64,000 bases of DNA from Roseomonas sp. 18066 (GCF_902706185.1 NZ_CACSJM010000007.1:1-64000), one strand, 5' to 3'; shown: positions 52,448 to 60,548, counted from the first letter of the stretch. Notes: generated by a model from the letters alone, not told the origin. Translations and numbers: made by a program.

Positions 52448-53431
52448 TCAGTCGATGGTGACGCCGGCCTCGCGGATCAGCGTCGCCATGCTCTCGCGCT
52501 GCTGCTTCAGGAAATCCCCGAAAGGCGCGGGGTCGCTGCCGACGGCCAGCGCCCCCATGGTCTCCAGCCGCTGCGCCACGGCCGGGTCGCGCAGCGCCGC
52601 CAGCACCGCCTGGTGCAGCACCTGCCGCACCGGGTCCGGCGTGCCGGCCGGCGCGTAGAAGCCGTTCCACTCGTTCAGCTCATAGCCGGCGAAACCCTGC
52701 TCGGCGATGGTCGGCACCTCGGGCAGGGCGGCGATGCGGGTCGCCGTGGTGACGCCATAGGGTGTGACCTCGCCGGTGCGCGCCAGCACCGCCGAGGACG
52801 AGACGGTGCCGAAGACGAAGGCCAGGTTGCCCGCCAGCAGGTCCTGCAGCGCGACGCCGCCGCCGCGATAGGGGACATGCACCATCTCGATGCCGGCGCG
52901 CTTCAGGAAGGCCACCGCCGCCAGATGCGCCGCCGTGGCATTGCCCGAGGAGCCATAGGCCAGCTGGCCCGGCTTCGCCTTCGCCTCGGCGATGAAGGCG
53001 GCCAGCGTCTTCGCCGTCGCGCCCTTCGGCCCGATCATGATCTGCGGCAGCAGCGTCACCTGGCTGATCGGCGCGAAGGCGGTGGCGTAGTCGAAAGGCA
53101 GCCGCGGCAGCACCGCCGGGTTCGACACATGCGCCAGCGCGTCCAGCATGACGGTATGGCCGTCGGCGGGGGCGCGGGCGACCTCGGCCGCGCCGATCGA
53201 GCCGCCGGCGCCGGGCCGGTTCTCCACCACCACCGGCTGGCCCAGGAAGGCGGCCATGGGCGGCGCCAGCAGGCGGGCCGTGATGTCGGCGCCGCCGCCC
53301 GGGGCATAGGGGGCGACCATGCGCACCGGCCGGGTCGGGCGCCAGTCGGCGGCGCGCGCGGCACCCGGCATCGCCAGCGGAACGAGACCGGAAGCCAAGG
53401 CCGGAAGGGCGCGGCGGGTAACGGAAGGCAT
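52448..53431 (-). CDS. Bug-family tripartite tricarboxylate transporter binding protein
   Basis: 327 residues. Signal peptide MPSVTRRALPALASGLVPLA with cleavage near ARAAD. Mature protein has Bug/TctC marks: RPVRMVAPYAPGGGADITARLLA and VVENRPGAGGSIGAAEVARAPADGHT, then HVPYRGGG. It captures a carboxylate in the periplasm. No TctA/TctB membrane genes are adjacent, usual for Bug expansions. Divergent from a GntR/UTRA regulator with a palindrome in the gap. Confidence 0.86.
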   Translation of the reverse strand: MPSVTRRALPALASGLVPLAMPGAARAADWRPTRPVRMVAPYAPGGGADITARLLAPPMAAFLGQPVVVENRPGAGGSIGAAEVARAPADGHTVMLDALAHVSNPAVLPRLPFDYATAFAPISQVTLLPQIMIGPKGATAKTLAAFIAEAKAKPGQLAYGSSGNATAAHLAAVAFLKRAGIEMVHVPYRGGGVALQDLLAGNLAFVFGTVSSSAVLARTGEVTPYGVTTATRIAALPEVPTIAEQGFAGYELNEWNGFYAPAGTPDPVRQVLHQAVLAALRDPAVAQRLETMGALAVGSDPAPFGDFLKQQRESMATLIREAGVTID

Positions 53432-53484
53432 GCGCGATCCTCGATCAACGACGTGATATTGCGGGAGCGTATTTCTTTCCTCTG

Positions 53485-53498
53485 GTCCTGTATAGGAC
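53485..53498. promoter_or_regulatory. Candidate operator GTCCT-GTAT-AGGAC
   Basis: A perfect five-base-arm palindrome with AT-rich centre in the 123-base gap between the Bug gene and the GntR/UTRA regulator. HutC-type regulators bind similar GT-N-AC palindromes. Confidence 0.45.
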
Positions 53499-53554
53499 TG
53501 ATCGGCTGCAGGGGCTGGAGAATCTTTCCCCGATATGCTTCGCTGCGGCATCCC

Positions 53555-54301
53555 ATGAACGATGCCGCCGTCCTCGCCACCGACCCCCGCCTGCCGCTGC
53601 ATGCGCGGCTGCGCGATGCGCTCGCCCGCCGCCTCGCCGCCGGCGAATGGCCGCCCGGCACGGCGCTGCCCGCCGAAAGCCGCTTGGCGCTGGAATATGG
53701 CGTGGCGCTGGCGACCATGCGCCGGGCGCTCGGCCATCTCGGCCAGGAAGGTCTGGTCGAGCGCCGCCAGGGCCGCGGCACCTTCAGCCGCCAGGCCCGC
53801 GCGGCCACCAGCATGCTGCGCTTCTTCCTGCTCAGCCACGCGGATGAAGGCAGCGGCGCCATCCTGCCGGAAAGCCGCGTCGTCGCCGGCGGCCCCGGGC
53901 CCTTGCCCGACGAGGTCGCCGCCCGCCTCGGCCGCGCCCCCGGCAGCCCGGGCCTGGGGCTGGAGCGGCTGCGCTACTGGGGCGGCGAAGCGCTGCTGTC
54001 GGAGACCATCCACCTGCCGCTGCCCGAGGCCGCCCCGCTGCTCGACCTGCCGCTCGAGGATTATGGCGCGCTGCTCTACCCGTTGATGGCCGCCCGCTGC
54101 GGGTTGTCAGTGGTGCGGGTGGAGGACGAGGTCTCGGTCGGCCGCGCCAGCGCGCCGGTGGCCTTCGCCCTTGGCCTGCCGGTCGGCGAGCCGGTCATCC
54201 TGGTCAGCCGCATCGCCTTCGACGCCGCTGGCCGCCCGATCGAGACCCGCATCGCCCGCGGCCGCGCCGACCGTTTCCGCTACCGCGCGAGCGCCACATG
54301 A
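53555..54301 (+). CDS. GntR-family regulator, HutC/UTRA type
   Basis: 248 residues. Winged helix in the first 70 (GTALPAESRLALEYGVALATMRRALGHL), followed by a UTRA ligand domain with LERLRYWGGEALLSETIHLPL and the final GLPVGEPVILVSRIAFDAAGRPIE. Overlaps the amidohydrolase gene by ATGA, so regulator and enzyme are cotranscribed; with the divergent Bug protein it forms a small catabolic unit responsive to a carboxylate. Confidence 0.84.
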   Translation: MNDAAVLATDPRLPLHARLRDALARRLAAGEWPPGTALPAESRLALEYGVALATMRRALGHLGQEGLVERRQGRGTFSRQARAATSMLRFFLLSHADEGSGAILPESRVVAGGPGPLPDEVAARLGRAPGSPGLGLERLRYWGGEALLSETIHLPLPEAAPLLDLPLEDYGALLYPLMAARCGLSVVRVEDEVSVGRASAPVAFALGLPVGEPVILVSRIAFDAAGRPIETRIARGRADRFRYRASAT

Positions 54302-55035
54302 CCCCGATCTTCGACGCGCACTTCCATACGTTTGACCCGCGCTTCCCCGCCCCAGGCAACGACGGCTATCAACCCCCCGTCTTCGACGTCGCCCAGTACC
54401 GCGCCGCCACCGAGAAGCTGGGCGTCACCGGCGGCGTGCTGGTCGCCGCCTCCACCCATGGGCTGGACCCGGCGCCGCTGCTGGCGGCATTGGAAGAACT
54501 CGGCCCCGGCTTCGTCGCCGTGGCCGCCGCCGACCCGCGCATGACCGATGCCGAGCTGCGCGCGCTGGCCCGCCGGCGGGTGCGCGGCATCCGCTTCAAC
54601 CTGTATCGCGGCATGAGCGACGGGGTGGCAGAATCCCTCGACCTCGCCGACCGCGCCCATGCCGCCGCCGGCCTGCACGCCCAGCTCTATGCGGATTTCT
54701 CGACGCTCGCCCCGTATCGCGCCCGCCTGCTGGCCATGGCCCCGCGCCTGGTCATCGACCACCTCGGCATGACCGAGGCCAGCCTGCCCCTGGTGCTGGA
54801 ACTCGCCGCCGCTGGCGCCCGCGTGAAAGCCACCGGCTTCGGCCGTGTCGAACTGGCGGTGGCCCCCGCCTTGACCGCCATCGCGGGGGTCGCCCCCGGC
54901 GCGCTGCTCTTCGGCACCGACCTGCCGTCGACACGGGCGCGCCGGCCCTTCGAGGTCGCGGATATCGATCTGCTGCGGGGGATCGCCGGAGAGGATGCAT
55001 TCAGGAAGAATGCGGAAGAGATCTACGAAGTATAG
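54298..55035 (+). CDS. Amidohydrolase family protein (PDC/LigI-like TIM barrel)
   Basis: 245 residues, an amidohydrolase_2 TIM barrel: metal site FDAHFHTFDP at the N-terminus (HxH), RGIRFNLYRG, DHLGMTE with a histidine, and the terminal FGTDLPS aspartate. Relatives hydrolyse lactones such as 2-pyrone-4,6-dicarboxylate or decarboxylate aromatic acids. Coupled to the UTRA regulator; the substrate is probably the solute bound by the divergent Bug protein. It ends at repeat copy D. Confidence 0.82.
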   Translation: MTPIFDAHFHTFDPRFPAPGNDGYQPPVFDVAQYRAATEKLGVTGGVLVAASTHGLDPAPLLAALEELGPGFVAVAAADPRMTDAELRALARRRVRGIRFNLYRGMSDGVAESLDLADRAHAAAGLHAQLYADFSTLAPYRARLLAMAPRLVIDHLGMTEASLPLVLELAAAGARVKATGFGRVELAVAPALTAIAGVAPGALLFGTDLPSTRARRPFEVADIDLLRGIAGEDAFRKNAEEIYEV

Positions 55036-55042
55036 GAAAAGG

Positions 55043-55078
55043 CCAGGGGAATGAATTCCCCTGGACCCCATCTTTTTT
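55043..55078 (+). terminator. Left hairpin of repeat copy D
   Basis: Arms CCAGGGGAAT and ATTCCCCTGG around GA, then ACCCCATC and six T, starting 8 bases after the amidohydrolase stop. Confidence 0.7.
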
Positions 55079-55205
55079 CTGTCAGGCTGCCGCTGCCTCC
55101 CGACCAGGCGGGACACGCTACTCAGGCGCCCCGCCGTGATGCCCTGGCAACGCCCGTGTTCAGGCGCAGGTCGTCAAACGGCCGGTGACAGAAAAGAATG
55201 ATGGG

Positions 55206-55249
55206 CTCGGACGTATACGTCCGAGGGGGGAAGAATTCATTCTTCCCCC
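55206..55249 (-). terminator. Double palindrome at the right end of repeat copy D
   Basis: CTCGGACGTA/TACGTCCGAG (55206-55225) is followed at once by GGGGGAAGAAT and ATTCTTCCCCC around TC (55226-55249). On the minus strand, after the GOLPH3-like gene, these give two consecutive stems and then CCCATCATTCTTTTC. Confidence 0.55.
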
Positions 55250-55270
55250 AACTTCTTCAGACCGCTGTCT

Positions 55271-55921
55271 TCACATCATCGGCGCGTAGCGCGCCACTTC
55301 CGTGAAGATGTCGCGCACCGCGTCGGACAGGGTGCGGTTCAGCTCTTCCAGGTTGGCGACCTGGTCGATGCGGGTCTGGGCGCGGTCCAGCTCGGCCGGG
55401 GCCAGCAGCAGCGGGAACAGGCCGGCGGCGCGGGTCAGGCCGATCAGCAGCGAATCGCGCGGGTCGGGGATTTCGTCGTTGAAGATCACCGCCATCAGGC
55501 GGGCCTTCACCTCGCGCTCTTCCTTGTCCGAGATCACCGGGTAGCGGCGCTCGGAGAAGAACCACAGGAAGCGGCCTTCCTCCAGCTTCAGCACGCCGCG
55601 CTCGACCAGCCGGTCGAAATACAGGTCGCGGTAGCGGTCGGCGTCCTTCGCCAGGGTCTCGATCCACCAGCGGCTGTCATGCGGCTCGGACTCGGCCATG
55701 ATCTGCTGGACCACGCCGTCCAGCACCTTGTCGCCGGTGGGGCGGGTGTCGCCGACGAACAGGCGCTGGGGGTCGGTGTCGATGCGGTTGGCCAGCGCCA
55801 GCTCCGCCAGGATGGCGCCGGCCAGGGCATAGTCGCCCGAGGGGGCGGCGCGATCGATCAGCCGGCCGGTCTCGTCATCGAGCGTGAGCAGGAGGATTTC
55901 CTCCGGCATGGTCAGCGACAT
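55271..55921 (-). CDS. GOLPH3/VPS74 (GPP34)-family protein
   Basis: 216 residues from ATG 55921 (the open frame upstream lacks similarity). N-terminal LTMPEEILLLTLDDETGRL followed by YALAGAILAELALANRI is the hallmark of the GPP34 family, whose eukaryotic members bind PI4P at the Golgi. Mostly helical, soluble, with the RWWIETLAKDADRYRD region. Bacterial members are of unknown role, possibly lipid-binding. It stands alone, with its start about 120 bases from the cobW terminator. Confidence 0.8.
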   Translation of the reverse strand: MSLTMPEEILLLTLDDETGRLIDRAAPSGDYALAGAILAELALANRIDTDPQRLFVGDTRPTGDKVLDGVVQQIMAESEPHDSRWWIETLAKDADRYRDLYFDRLVERGVLKLEEGRFLWFFSERRYPVISDKEEREVKARLMAVIFNDEIPDPRDSLLIGLTRAAGLFPLLLAPAELDRAQTRIDQVANLEELNRTLSDAVRDIFTEVARYAPMM

Positions 55922-56048
55922 CGGGGCGCACTCCGCTCTGGGTTGTGGTCGTTCGGCGGAAGGGAAGCGCGCGGAACCCGGCGCGTCAATCACCGCGGAC
56001 CCGCCAGCGGCGGGACGGCGAAAATAATGAGACATAAATGGGGGTTAG

Positions 56049-56074
56049 GGCGCGGGGTTGGCCACCCCCGCGCC
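56049..56074 (-). terminator. Hairpin terminator after the cobW-type gene
   Basis: GGCGCGGGG and CCCCGCGCC pair around eight bases, 12 bases past the stop; on the minus strand it is followed by CTAACCCC and ATTTATG, with no long T-run. Confidence 0.5.
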
Positions 56075-56086
56075 GGGCCCTGGGCG

Positions 56087-57145
56087 TCAGCGCCGGGTGA
56101 TGGCGGCCTCGCCCTCGGCGGCCTGGCAGAAGGCGGCGAGGCCCTCCTCCACCACGCTGCGCGGCAGGTCGCGCAGGATGAAGACCAGGCGGGATTCGCG
56201 CGGCGCGCCCGCGGGCCAGGCGGGCAGGGGGGTGGGGCGGTGCCAGGTGCCCTGCACGCCATGGATCACCACCGGGGTGTCCTGCCCGGCGAGGTCGAGG
56301 ATGCCCTTCACCCGCAGGACCGAATCGCCGCGGGTGGCGGTCAGCATCTCCAGCCAGGTGGCCAGCCCCGCCCAGGGCAGCGGCTTGTCGAAGCGCAGGC
56401 AGAAGGCCTGGATGCGGGCGTCGTGCCGGTTCGGGTCGTGGTGATGGTGGTGGCCGTGATGGTGATGCGGCGCGTCCCAGGCGGCGGGGTCGAGCCAGGC
56501 GGCCAGGTCCGGGTGGCGCTTCGACGGGTCGAAGGGGCCGCAATCCAGGATCGCCGCCGGGTCGACCGCGCCATCGGTCGCGGTGACGGGCGTGACACCC
56601 GGGTTCAGCGCGCGCAGCCGCCCGGTCAGGGCGGCGACGGCCTCGGGGGTGGCGAGATCCGACTTGGTCAGCAGCAGCCGGTCGGCCACCGCCACCTGGC
56701 GCTGCGCCTCGACCTGGGCGTCCAGCGTCGCCATGCCGGCCACCGCATCGACCAGGGTGACCACGCCGTCCAGCACGAAGTGCCGCTGCGTCGCCGGGTC
56801 GGCGATCAGCGTCTGCAGGATCGGCAGCGGGTCGGCCAGCCCCGTGGTCTCGATGATCACGCGGCGGATCGGCTGGCCGTCGCGGGCGCGCTGCACCAGC
56901 CCCGCCAGGGCCCCGGCCAGGTCGCCGCGGATGGTGCAGCACAGGCAGCCGGCCTGCAGCAGCACGGCGTCGCCATCCAGCGTCTCGACCAGCAGGTGGT
57001 CCAGGCCGATCTCGCCGAACTCGTTGATCAGCACCGCGGTGCCGGCGAGCTCGGGCTGGCGCAGCAGCCGGTTCAGCAGCGTGGTCTTGCCGGCGCCGAG
57101 GAAGCCGGTCAGCAGGGTGACCGGGATCAAGCGCTCAGCGGCCAT
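56087..57145 (-). CDS. CobW/COG0523-family GTPase, probable zinc chaperone
   Basis: 352 residues from ATG 57145. P-loop GFLGAGKTT (14-22), the metal-binding CxCC motif in GCLCCTIRGDL (C67, C69, C70), ETTGLADP, TKSDLA for base recognition, and a histidine-rich loop (about 225-243, nine His in HHHHGHHHHH). The C-terminal CobW_C domain is present. COG0523 proteins deliver Zn or Co to client enzymes using GTP. Read from a divergent, Zur-like operator together with hisI, with an 11-base overlap, so likely induced by zinc starvation. Confidence 0.83.
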   Translation of the reverse strand: MAAERLIPVTLLTGFLGAGKTTLLNRLLRQPELAGTAVLINEFGEIGLDHLLVETLDGDAVLLQAGCLCCTIRGDLAGALAGLVQRARDGQPIRRVIIETTGLADPLPILQTLIADPATQRHFVLDGVVTLVDAVAGMATLDAQVEAQRQVAVADRLLLTKSDLATPEAVAALTGRLRALNPGVTPVTATDGAVDPAAILDCGPFDPSKRHPDLAAWLDPAAWDAPHHHHGHHHHHDPNRHDARIQAFCLRFDKPLPWAGLATWLEMLTATRGDSVLRVKGILDLAGQDTPVVIHGVQGTWHRPTPLPAWPAGAPRESRLVFILRDLPRSVVEEGLAAFCQAAEGEAAITRR

Positions 57146-57542
57146 AAAGCACCGCCGGGTCGACCTCGGGCGCGGCGATGGGGACCAGCTCGCCCTCGCG
57201 CAGCGCCTGGTAGAAGCAGGACCGCCGCCCGGTATGGCAGGCCACCCCCTTCTGCTCGACCACCGCCAGGATGGTGTCGCCGTCGCAGTCCAGCCGCAGG
57301 TCGACCAGCTGCTGCATCTGCCCCGAGGTCTCGCCCTTGCGCCACAGCGCGTTGCGGCTGCGGCTGAAATAGACGACACGTCCGGTGGCCAGCGTTTCTT
57401 CCACCGAGGCCGCGTTCATCCAGGCCATCATCAGCACCTCGCCGGTGGCATGGTCCTGGGCGATGGCGGGCACCAGGCCGGCCTCGTTGAAGCGGGTGGC
57501 GGCCAGGAAGCGGGCGCGGGCGGCGGGATCGGCGACCGGCAT
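57135..57542 (-). CDS. hisI: Phosphoribosyl-AMP cyclohydrolase
   Basis: 135 residues. Catalyses the third step of histidine synthesis. Zinc and magnesium ligands are all visible: DCDGDT (C86 and Asp 85, 87, 89) and ACHTGRRSCF (C102, C109). It is away from any other his gene and shares a transcript with the zinc-chaperone gene under the Zur-like site. HisI paralogues under Zur control are known in other bacteria, where they back up the zinc-dependent enzyme; whether another hisI exists here cannot be seen. Confidence 0.9.
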   Translation of the reverse strand: MPVADPAARARFLAATRFNEAGLVPAIAQDHATGEVLMMAWMNAASVEETLATGRVVYFSRSRNALWRKGETSGQMQQLVDLRLDCDGDTILAVVEQKGVACHTGRRSCFYQALREGELVPIAAPEVDPAVLYGR

Positions 57543-57568
57543 GGGGGCGGCTCCTCAAATCAGGTTCG

Positions 57569-57581
57569 GTTACTATATAAC
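57569..57581. promoter_or_regulatory. Zur-like operator GTTACTATATAAC
   Basis: Palindromic GTTA-x5-TAAC centred in the 64-base gap between hisI and the Fur-family gene, and of the form of Zur boxes (GTTATA-TATAAC core). It is the only AT-rich stretch there and would serve both divergent promoters. Confidence 0.6.
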
Positions 57582-57606
57582 GCAGGTGCGGCAGAGGAGA
57601 GAGGGC

Positions 57607-58128
57607 ATGGCGGCAGGTCAGGGTAGTGCGACGGAAATGACCCGTGCCTTGGACGCGGCGGCGGCGCGCTGCCTCCGTTCGGGCGCCCAGCTGACCGAGC
57701 TGCGCCGCCAGGTGCTGGCCCTGGTGCTGGAGACCGACCAGCCGCTGGGCGCCTATGCGCTGCTGGACAAGCTGAAGGCGCAGCGGCCGGGGGCGGCGCC
57801 GCCCACCGTCTATCGCGCGCTCGATTTTCTTCTCGAGCAGGGGCTGATCCACAAGGTGGAGCGGCTGAACGCCTTCATCGGCTGCGTCGAGGCCGGGCAC
57901 GACCATGGCCACGGCCATGACCACGCGCATGAGCATGGCCACCAGTTCCTGATCTGCGGCGGCTGCGGCGCCACCATCGAGCTCAGCGACCATGCGGTGG
58001 CGCACGCGCTGGCGGATGCGGCGCGGCGGGTCGGCTTCCAGCTGCGCAAGACCACGGTCGAGGCCGAGGGTTTTTGTGCCGCCTGCCTGGCTTCCGGGGC
58101 AGGCGCCGCCGCCGGCGCGCCGGCCTGA
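57607..58128 (+). CDS. zur: Fur-family transcriptional repressor, probably Zur
   Basis: 173 residues. Winged helix with LTELRRQVLALVLETDQPLGAYALLDKL and PPTVYRALDFLLEQGLIHKVE; structural zinc cysteines C117/C120 and C157/C160; a histidine-rich insert (98-112, HDHGHGHDHAHEHGH) before the first pair. The short C-terminal half and position beside cobW/hisI support Zur rather than Fur. A 20-residue tail after the last cysteines is alanine/glycine-rich. The ATG at 57607 has GAGGAGAGAGG ahead. Confidence 0.84.
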   Translation: MAAGQGSATEMTRALDAAAARCLRSGAQLTELRRQVLALVLETDQPLGAYALLDKLKAQRPGAAPPTVYRALDFLLEQGLIHKVERLNAFIGCVEAGHDHGHGHDHAHEHGHQFLICGGCGATIELSDHAVAHALADAARRVGFQLRKTTVEAEGFCAACLASGAGAAAGAPA

Positions 58129-58140
58129 GGGGGGGCGCGC

Positions 58141-58563
58141 ATGGCCGAGACCATCGACTTCGGGTCGTTTTCCCTGCGCTTCCTGCGCGACAAGCATGCG
58201 ACCGGCGGCAGCCTCGACATGTTCGAGCTGATCCTGCAGCCCGGGGGCCGCATGCCGGTGCCGCACCACCATGAGAGCTGGGAGGAGACGGTCTATGGCC
58301 TGTCCGGCAGCTTCCGCTACACGGTGGAAGGCGTCGACCACGACATCGGCCCGGGCGACAGCCTGTTCGTCCCGCGGGGGAAGGTGCATGGCTTCAGCAA
58401 TCCGAGCGGGGCGGAGGCGCGCTGCCTCTGCGTGCTGACGCCGGGCGTGCTGGGGCCCGAATACTTCCGTGAACTGGCCGCGCTGCTCACCGGCGGCGGC
58501 AAGCCGGATCCCGCGAAGGTGCGGGAGATCATGCGGCGCCACGGGCTGGTGCCCGCGGCCTGA
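58141..58563 (+). CDS. Cupin-domain protein
   Basis: 140 residues, a single cupin: metal motif PHHHESWEETVYGLSG (His/Glu set) and the second motif PGDSLFVPRGKVHGFSN with a histidine. Twelve bases downstream of zur and in the same orientation, possibly on the same transcript. Function unassigned; small cupins are isomerases, dioxygenases or binding proteins. Confidence 0.78.
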   Translation: MAETIDFGSFSLRFLRDKHATGGSLDMFELILQPGGRMPVPHHHESWEETVYGLSGSFRYTVEGVDHDIGPGDSLFVPRGKVHGFSNPSGAEARCLCVLTPGVLGPEYFRELAALLTGGGKPDPAKVREIMRRHGLVPAA

Positions 58564-58566
58564 CGC

Positions 58567-58587
58567 GGGGGGCACATCGTGCCCCCC
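58567..58587. terminator. Hairpin between the convergent cupin and dehydrogenase genes
   Basis: GGGGGGCAC and GTGCCCCCC pair around ATC; it lies 4 bases after the cupin stop and 13 before the dehydrogenase end. No T-run. Confidence 0.5.
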
Positions 58588-58599
58588 CCCTGGCAGAAA

Positions 58600-59478
58600 T
58601 TACTTTTTCAGAAGCGCCGCCAGCTGCGGCACGTAGTCCTGGCCATGCCCCTCGGCGACGATGCGGTCGAGGATGCTGCTGACCGCGCCGGCAATGCCGC
58701 GCTCGACGCCCGAGGCGGTGGCGGCCTGGTTGTAGTAGCTCAGGTCCTTGGCCGCGTTGCTGATGTAGAAGGGCACCGAGGACGGGTCGCCGTTCAGCAG
58801 GAAGGGCGAAATCCGCTGCAGCGCGGCGCCGCCGCCGCCGCCCTGGGCCAGGACGTCGACCAGGGTCTGCATCGACAGGCCGGCCTTCTCGCCATGCGCG
58901 CCGACCTCGGCCAGCAGCGCGATGAAGCCGAGCGAGACGTAGTTGTGCATCAGCTTCATCAGGTGGCCCGCGCCGACGCCGCCGATATGGGTGATGTTCT
59001 CCGAGAAGGTCTCGAGCAGCGGGCGCAGCCGCTCCAGCAGAACAGCCTCGCCGCCGATCAGCAGGTTCAGCGTGCCGGCGCGGGCATGCTGCGGCAGGCG
59101 GGTCATGGCGGCGTCGAGGAATTCGCCGCCGGCGGCCTGGATGGCGGCGGCCATGCGGGCGCTGGACTCCGGCAGCGCGGTCGAGCAGTCGACCACCACC
59201 GTGCCGGGGCGGAGATTCTCGATGACGCCGCCGGGCCCGGCCAGGATCGCCTCGACCTGGGGCGAGCCGGTGACGCAGAGCACGATGACCTCGGCCGCCT
59301 TGGTCACCTCGGCGATGCTGCCGGCGGAGGTGGCGCCCATCGCCTTCAGGTCGTCCACCGGCTGGTTGCCGGGATGGTCGAGCAGGGTCAGCGCATAGCC
59401 GGCATGGGCGATGTTCCAGGCGATGCCGTGGCCCATCAGGCCGATGCCGATCATGCCGATGGCGGGCTTCTTGCTCAT
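58600..59478 (-). CDS. NAD-dependent beta-hydroxyacid dehydrogenase (3-hydroxyisobutyrate dehydrogenase family)
   Basis: 292 residues. Rossmann motif GMIGIGLMGHGIA (about 8-20), DCSTALPESS, FLDAAMTRLP and the catalytic lysine in GAGHLMKLMHNYVSLG. The family oxidizes 3-hydroxyisobutyrate, tartronate semialdehyde or similar acids. Monocistronic; the substrate is not shown. Confidence 0.85.
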   Translation of the reverse strand: MSKKPAIGMIGIGLMGHGIAWNIAHAGYALTLLDHPGNQPVDDLKAMGATSAGSIAEVTKAAEVIVLCVTGSPQVEAILAGPGGVIENLRPGTVVVDCSTALPESSARMAAAIQAAGGEFLDAAMTRLPQHARAGTLNLLIGGEAVLLERLRPLLETFSENITHIGGVGAGHLMKLMHNYVSLGFIALLAEVGAHGEKAGLSMQTLVDVLAQGGGGGAALQRISPFLLNGDPSSVPFYISNAAKDLSYYNQAATASGVERGIAGAVSSILDRIVAEGHGQDYVPQLAALLKK

Positions 59479-59566
59479 GGTCGCTCCACGTCTCTTTTGC
59501 AGTGCAGCACGCGAAGCGCGCTGGCGAAGGCGCGCAGCATAGACCCGTGCCGCCGCGCGCGACAGC

Positions 59567-60508
59567 CTAGCGCCTTCGCCCGACCCGCACCTCGCGGTGC
59601 CAGATATAGAGGCCCGAGGCGACGAGGACGGCGATGCCGACGAAGTCGAAAGGCTTCGGCAATTCGCCCCAGAACAGCGCGCCGAGGCTCATGGTCCAGA
59701 GGATGCCGGAATATTCAAAGGGCGCGATCAGCGTGGTCTCGCCGCTGCGATAGGCCGCGGTCATCAGCAATTGCGCCAGGGCCGAGACCAGCCCGACGGC
59801 GGCCAGCAGCCCCCATTGCCCGGCCGAGGGCCAGACCCAGCCGGGCAGGGCGGCGAGCCCGCCCACCAGCGTGCCGCCGATCGCGAACCACAGCACGATG
59901 GCGGCGCCCGATTCCCCGGCCTCGCCCATCTTGCGGATGGTGATCATCGCCATGGCCCAGGCGACGGCGCCCAGCAGCACCAGCCCGACGGCCAGCCCGT
60001 CCAGGTGGTCGGTGCCGCCAAAACCCGGCCGCAGCAGCAGCAGCACGCCGCCGAAGCCGACCAGCACGGCGCCCAGCCGCCGCCAGCCGACCTTCTCCCC
60101 CAGCAGCGGGATCGACAGCGCGGTCAGGAACAGCGGCATGGTGAAGCCCAGCGCCGTGACGGTGGCCAGCGGCAGGTGGACATAGCCATAGAAGCTGCCG
60201 ACCATGCCGGTCAGCCCGTAGAGGATGCGCTGGGCATGCGACCAGGGGTTGCGGGTGGCCAGCACCGACAGCCGGGCGCTGCGCGGCGCGCCCCACAAGG
60301 CGAGGACCAGCAGCGGCGGGATGGCGAAGAGGTTGCGGAACAGGATGACCTGCATGATCGGGATGCGGTCGTCGAGCAGCTTCACCGCGACCGCGGCCAG
60401 CGCGAAGGTCGCGGCGGCGCCCAGCACGCAGAGGATGGCGCGGCTGCGCTGCGCGGCCTGTGTCACCCCGGACGGGGGGGCATGGACGATGGGAATGGAC
60501 CGGCTCAT
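59567..60508 (-). CDS. DMT-superfamily transporter (EamA family)
   Basis: 313 residues with ten membrane helices in two EamA repeats. A hydrophilic N-terminal stretch (1-24) precedes the first helix. A glycine-rich VLVGFGGVLLLLRPGF region closes the first repeat and GALFWGELPKPFDFVGIAVL is in the last. Likely exports a metabolite; substrate unknown. Divergent from the nudix gene by 40 bases. Confidence 0.82.
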   Translation of the reverse strand: MSRSIPIVHAPPSGVTQAAQRSRAILCVLGAAATFALAAVAVKLLDDRIPIMQVILFRNLFAIPPLLVLALWGAPRSARLSVLATRNPWSHAQRILYGLTGMVGSFYGYVHLPLATVTALGFTMPLFLTALSIPLLGEKVGWRRLGAVLVGFGGVLLLLRPGFGGTDHLDGLAVGLVLLGAVAWAMAMITIRKMGEAGESGAAIVLWFAIGGTLVGGLAALPGWVWPSAGQWGLLAAVGLVSALAQLLMTAAYRSGETTLIAPFEYSGILWTMSLGALFWGELPKPFDFVGIAVLVASGLYIWHREVRVGRRR

Positions 60509-60548
60509 GATCTGGCGTTCGTTCGAGAGAGGTTAGGCGCGCCCCCGC

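Larger units (their letters stand above)
55040..55250. repeat. Composite terminator repeat, copy D (diverged)
   Basis: Between the convergent amidohydrolase and GOLPH3-like genes. The left palindrome, T-run and CTGTCAGGCTGCCG match copies B and C; the middle CCAGGCGGGACACG matches copy A; the central hairpin is lost. GCCCCGCCGTGATGCCC, GGCGCAGGTC and ACGGCCGGTGACAG remain. The right end is replaced by two different palindromes. Confidence 0.75.
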
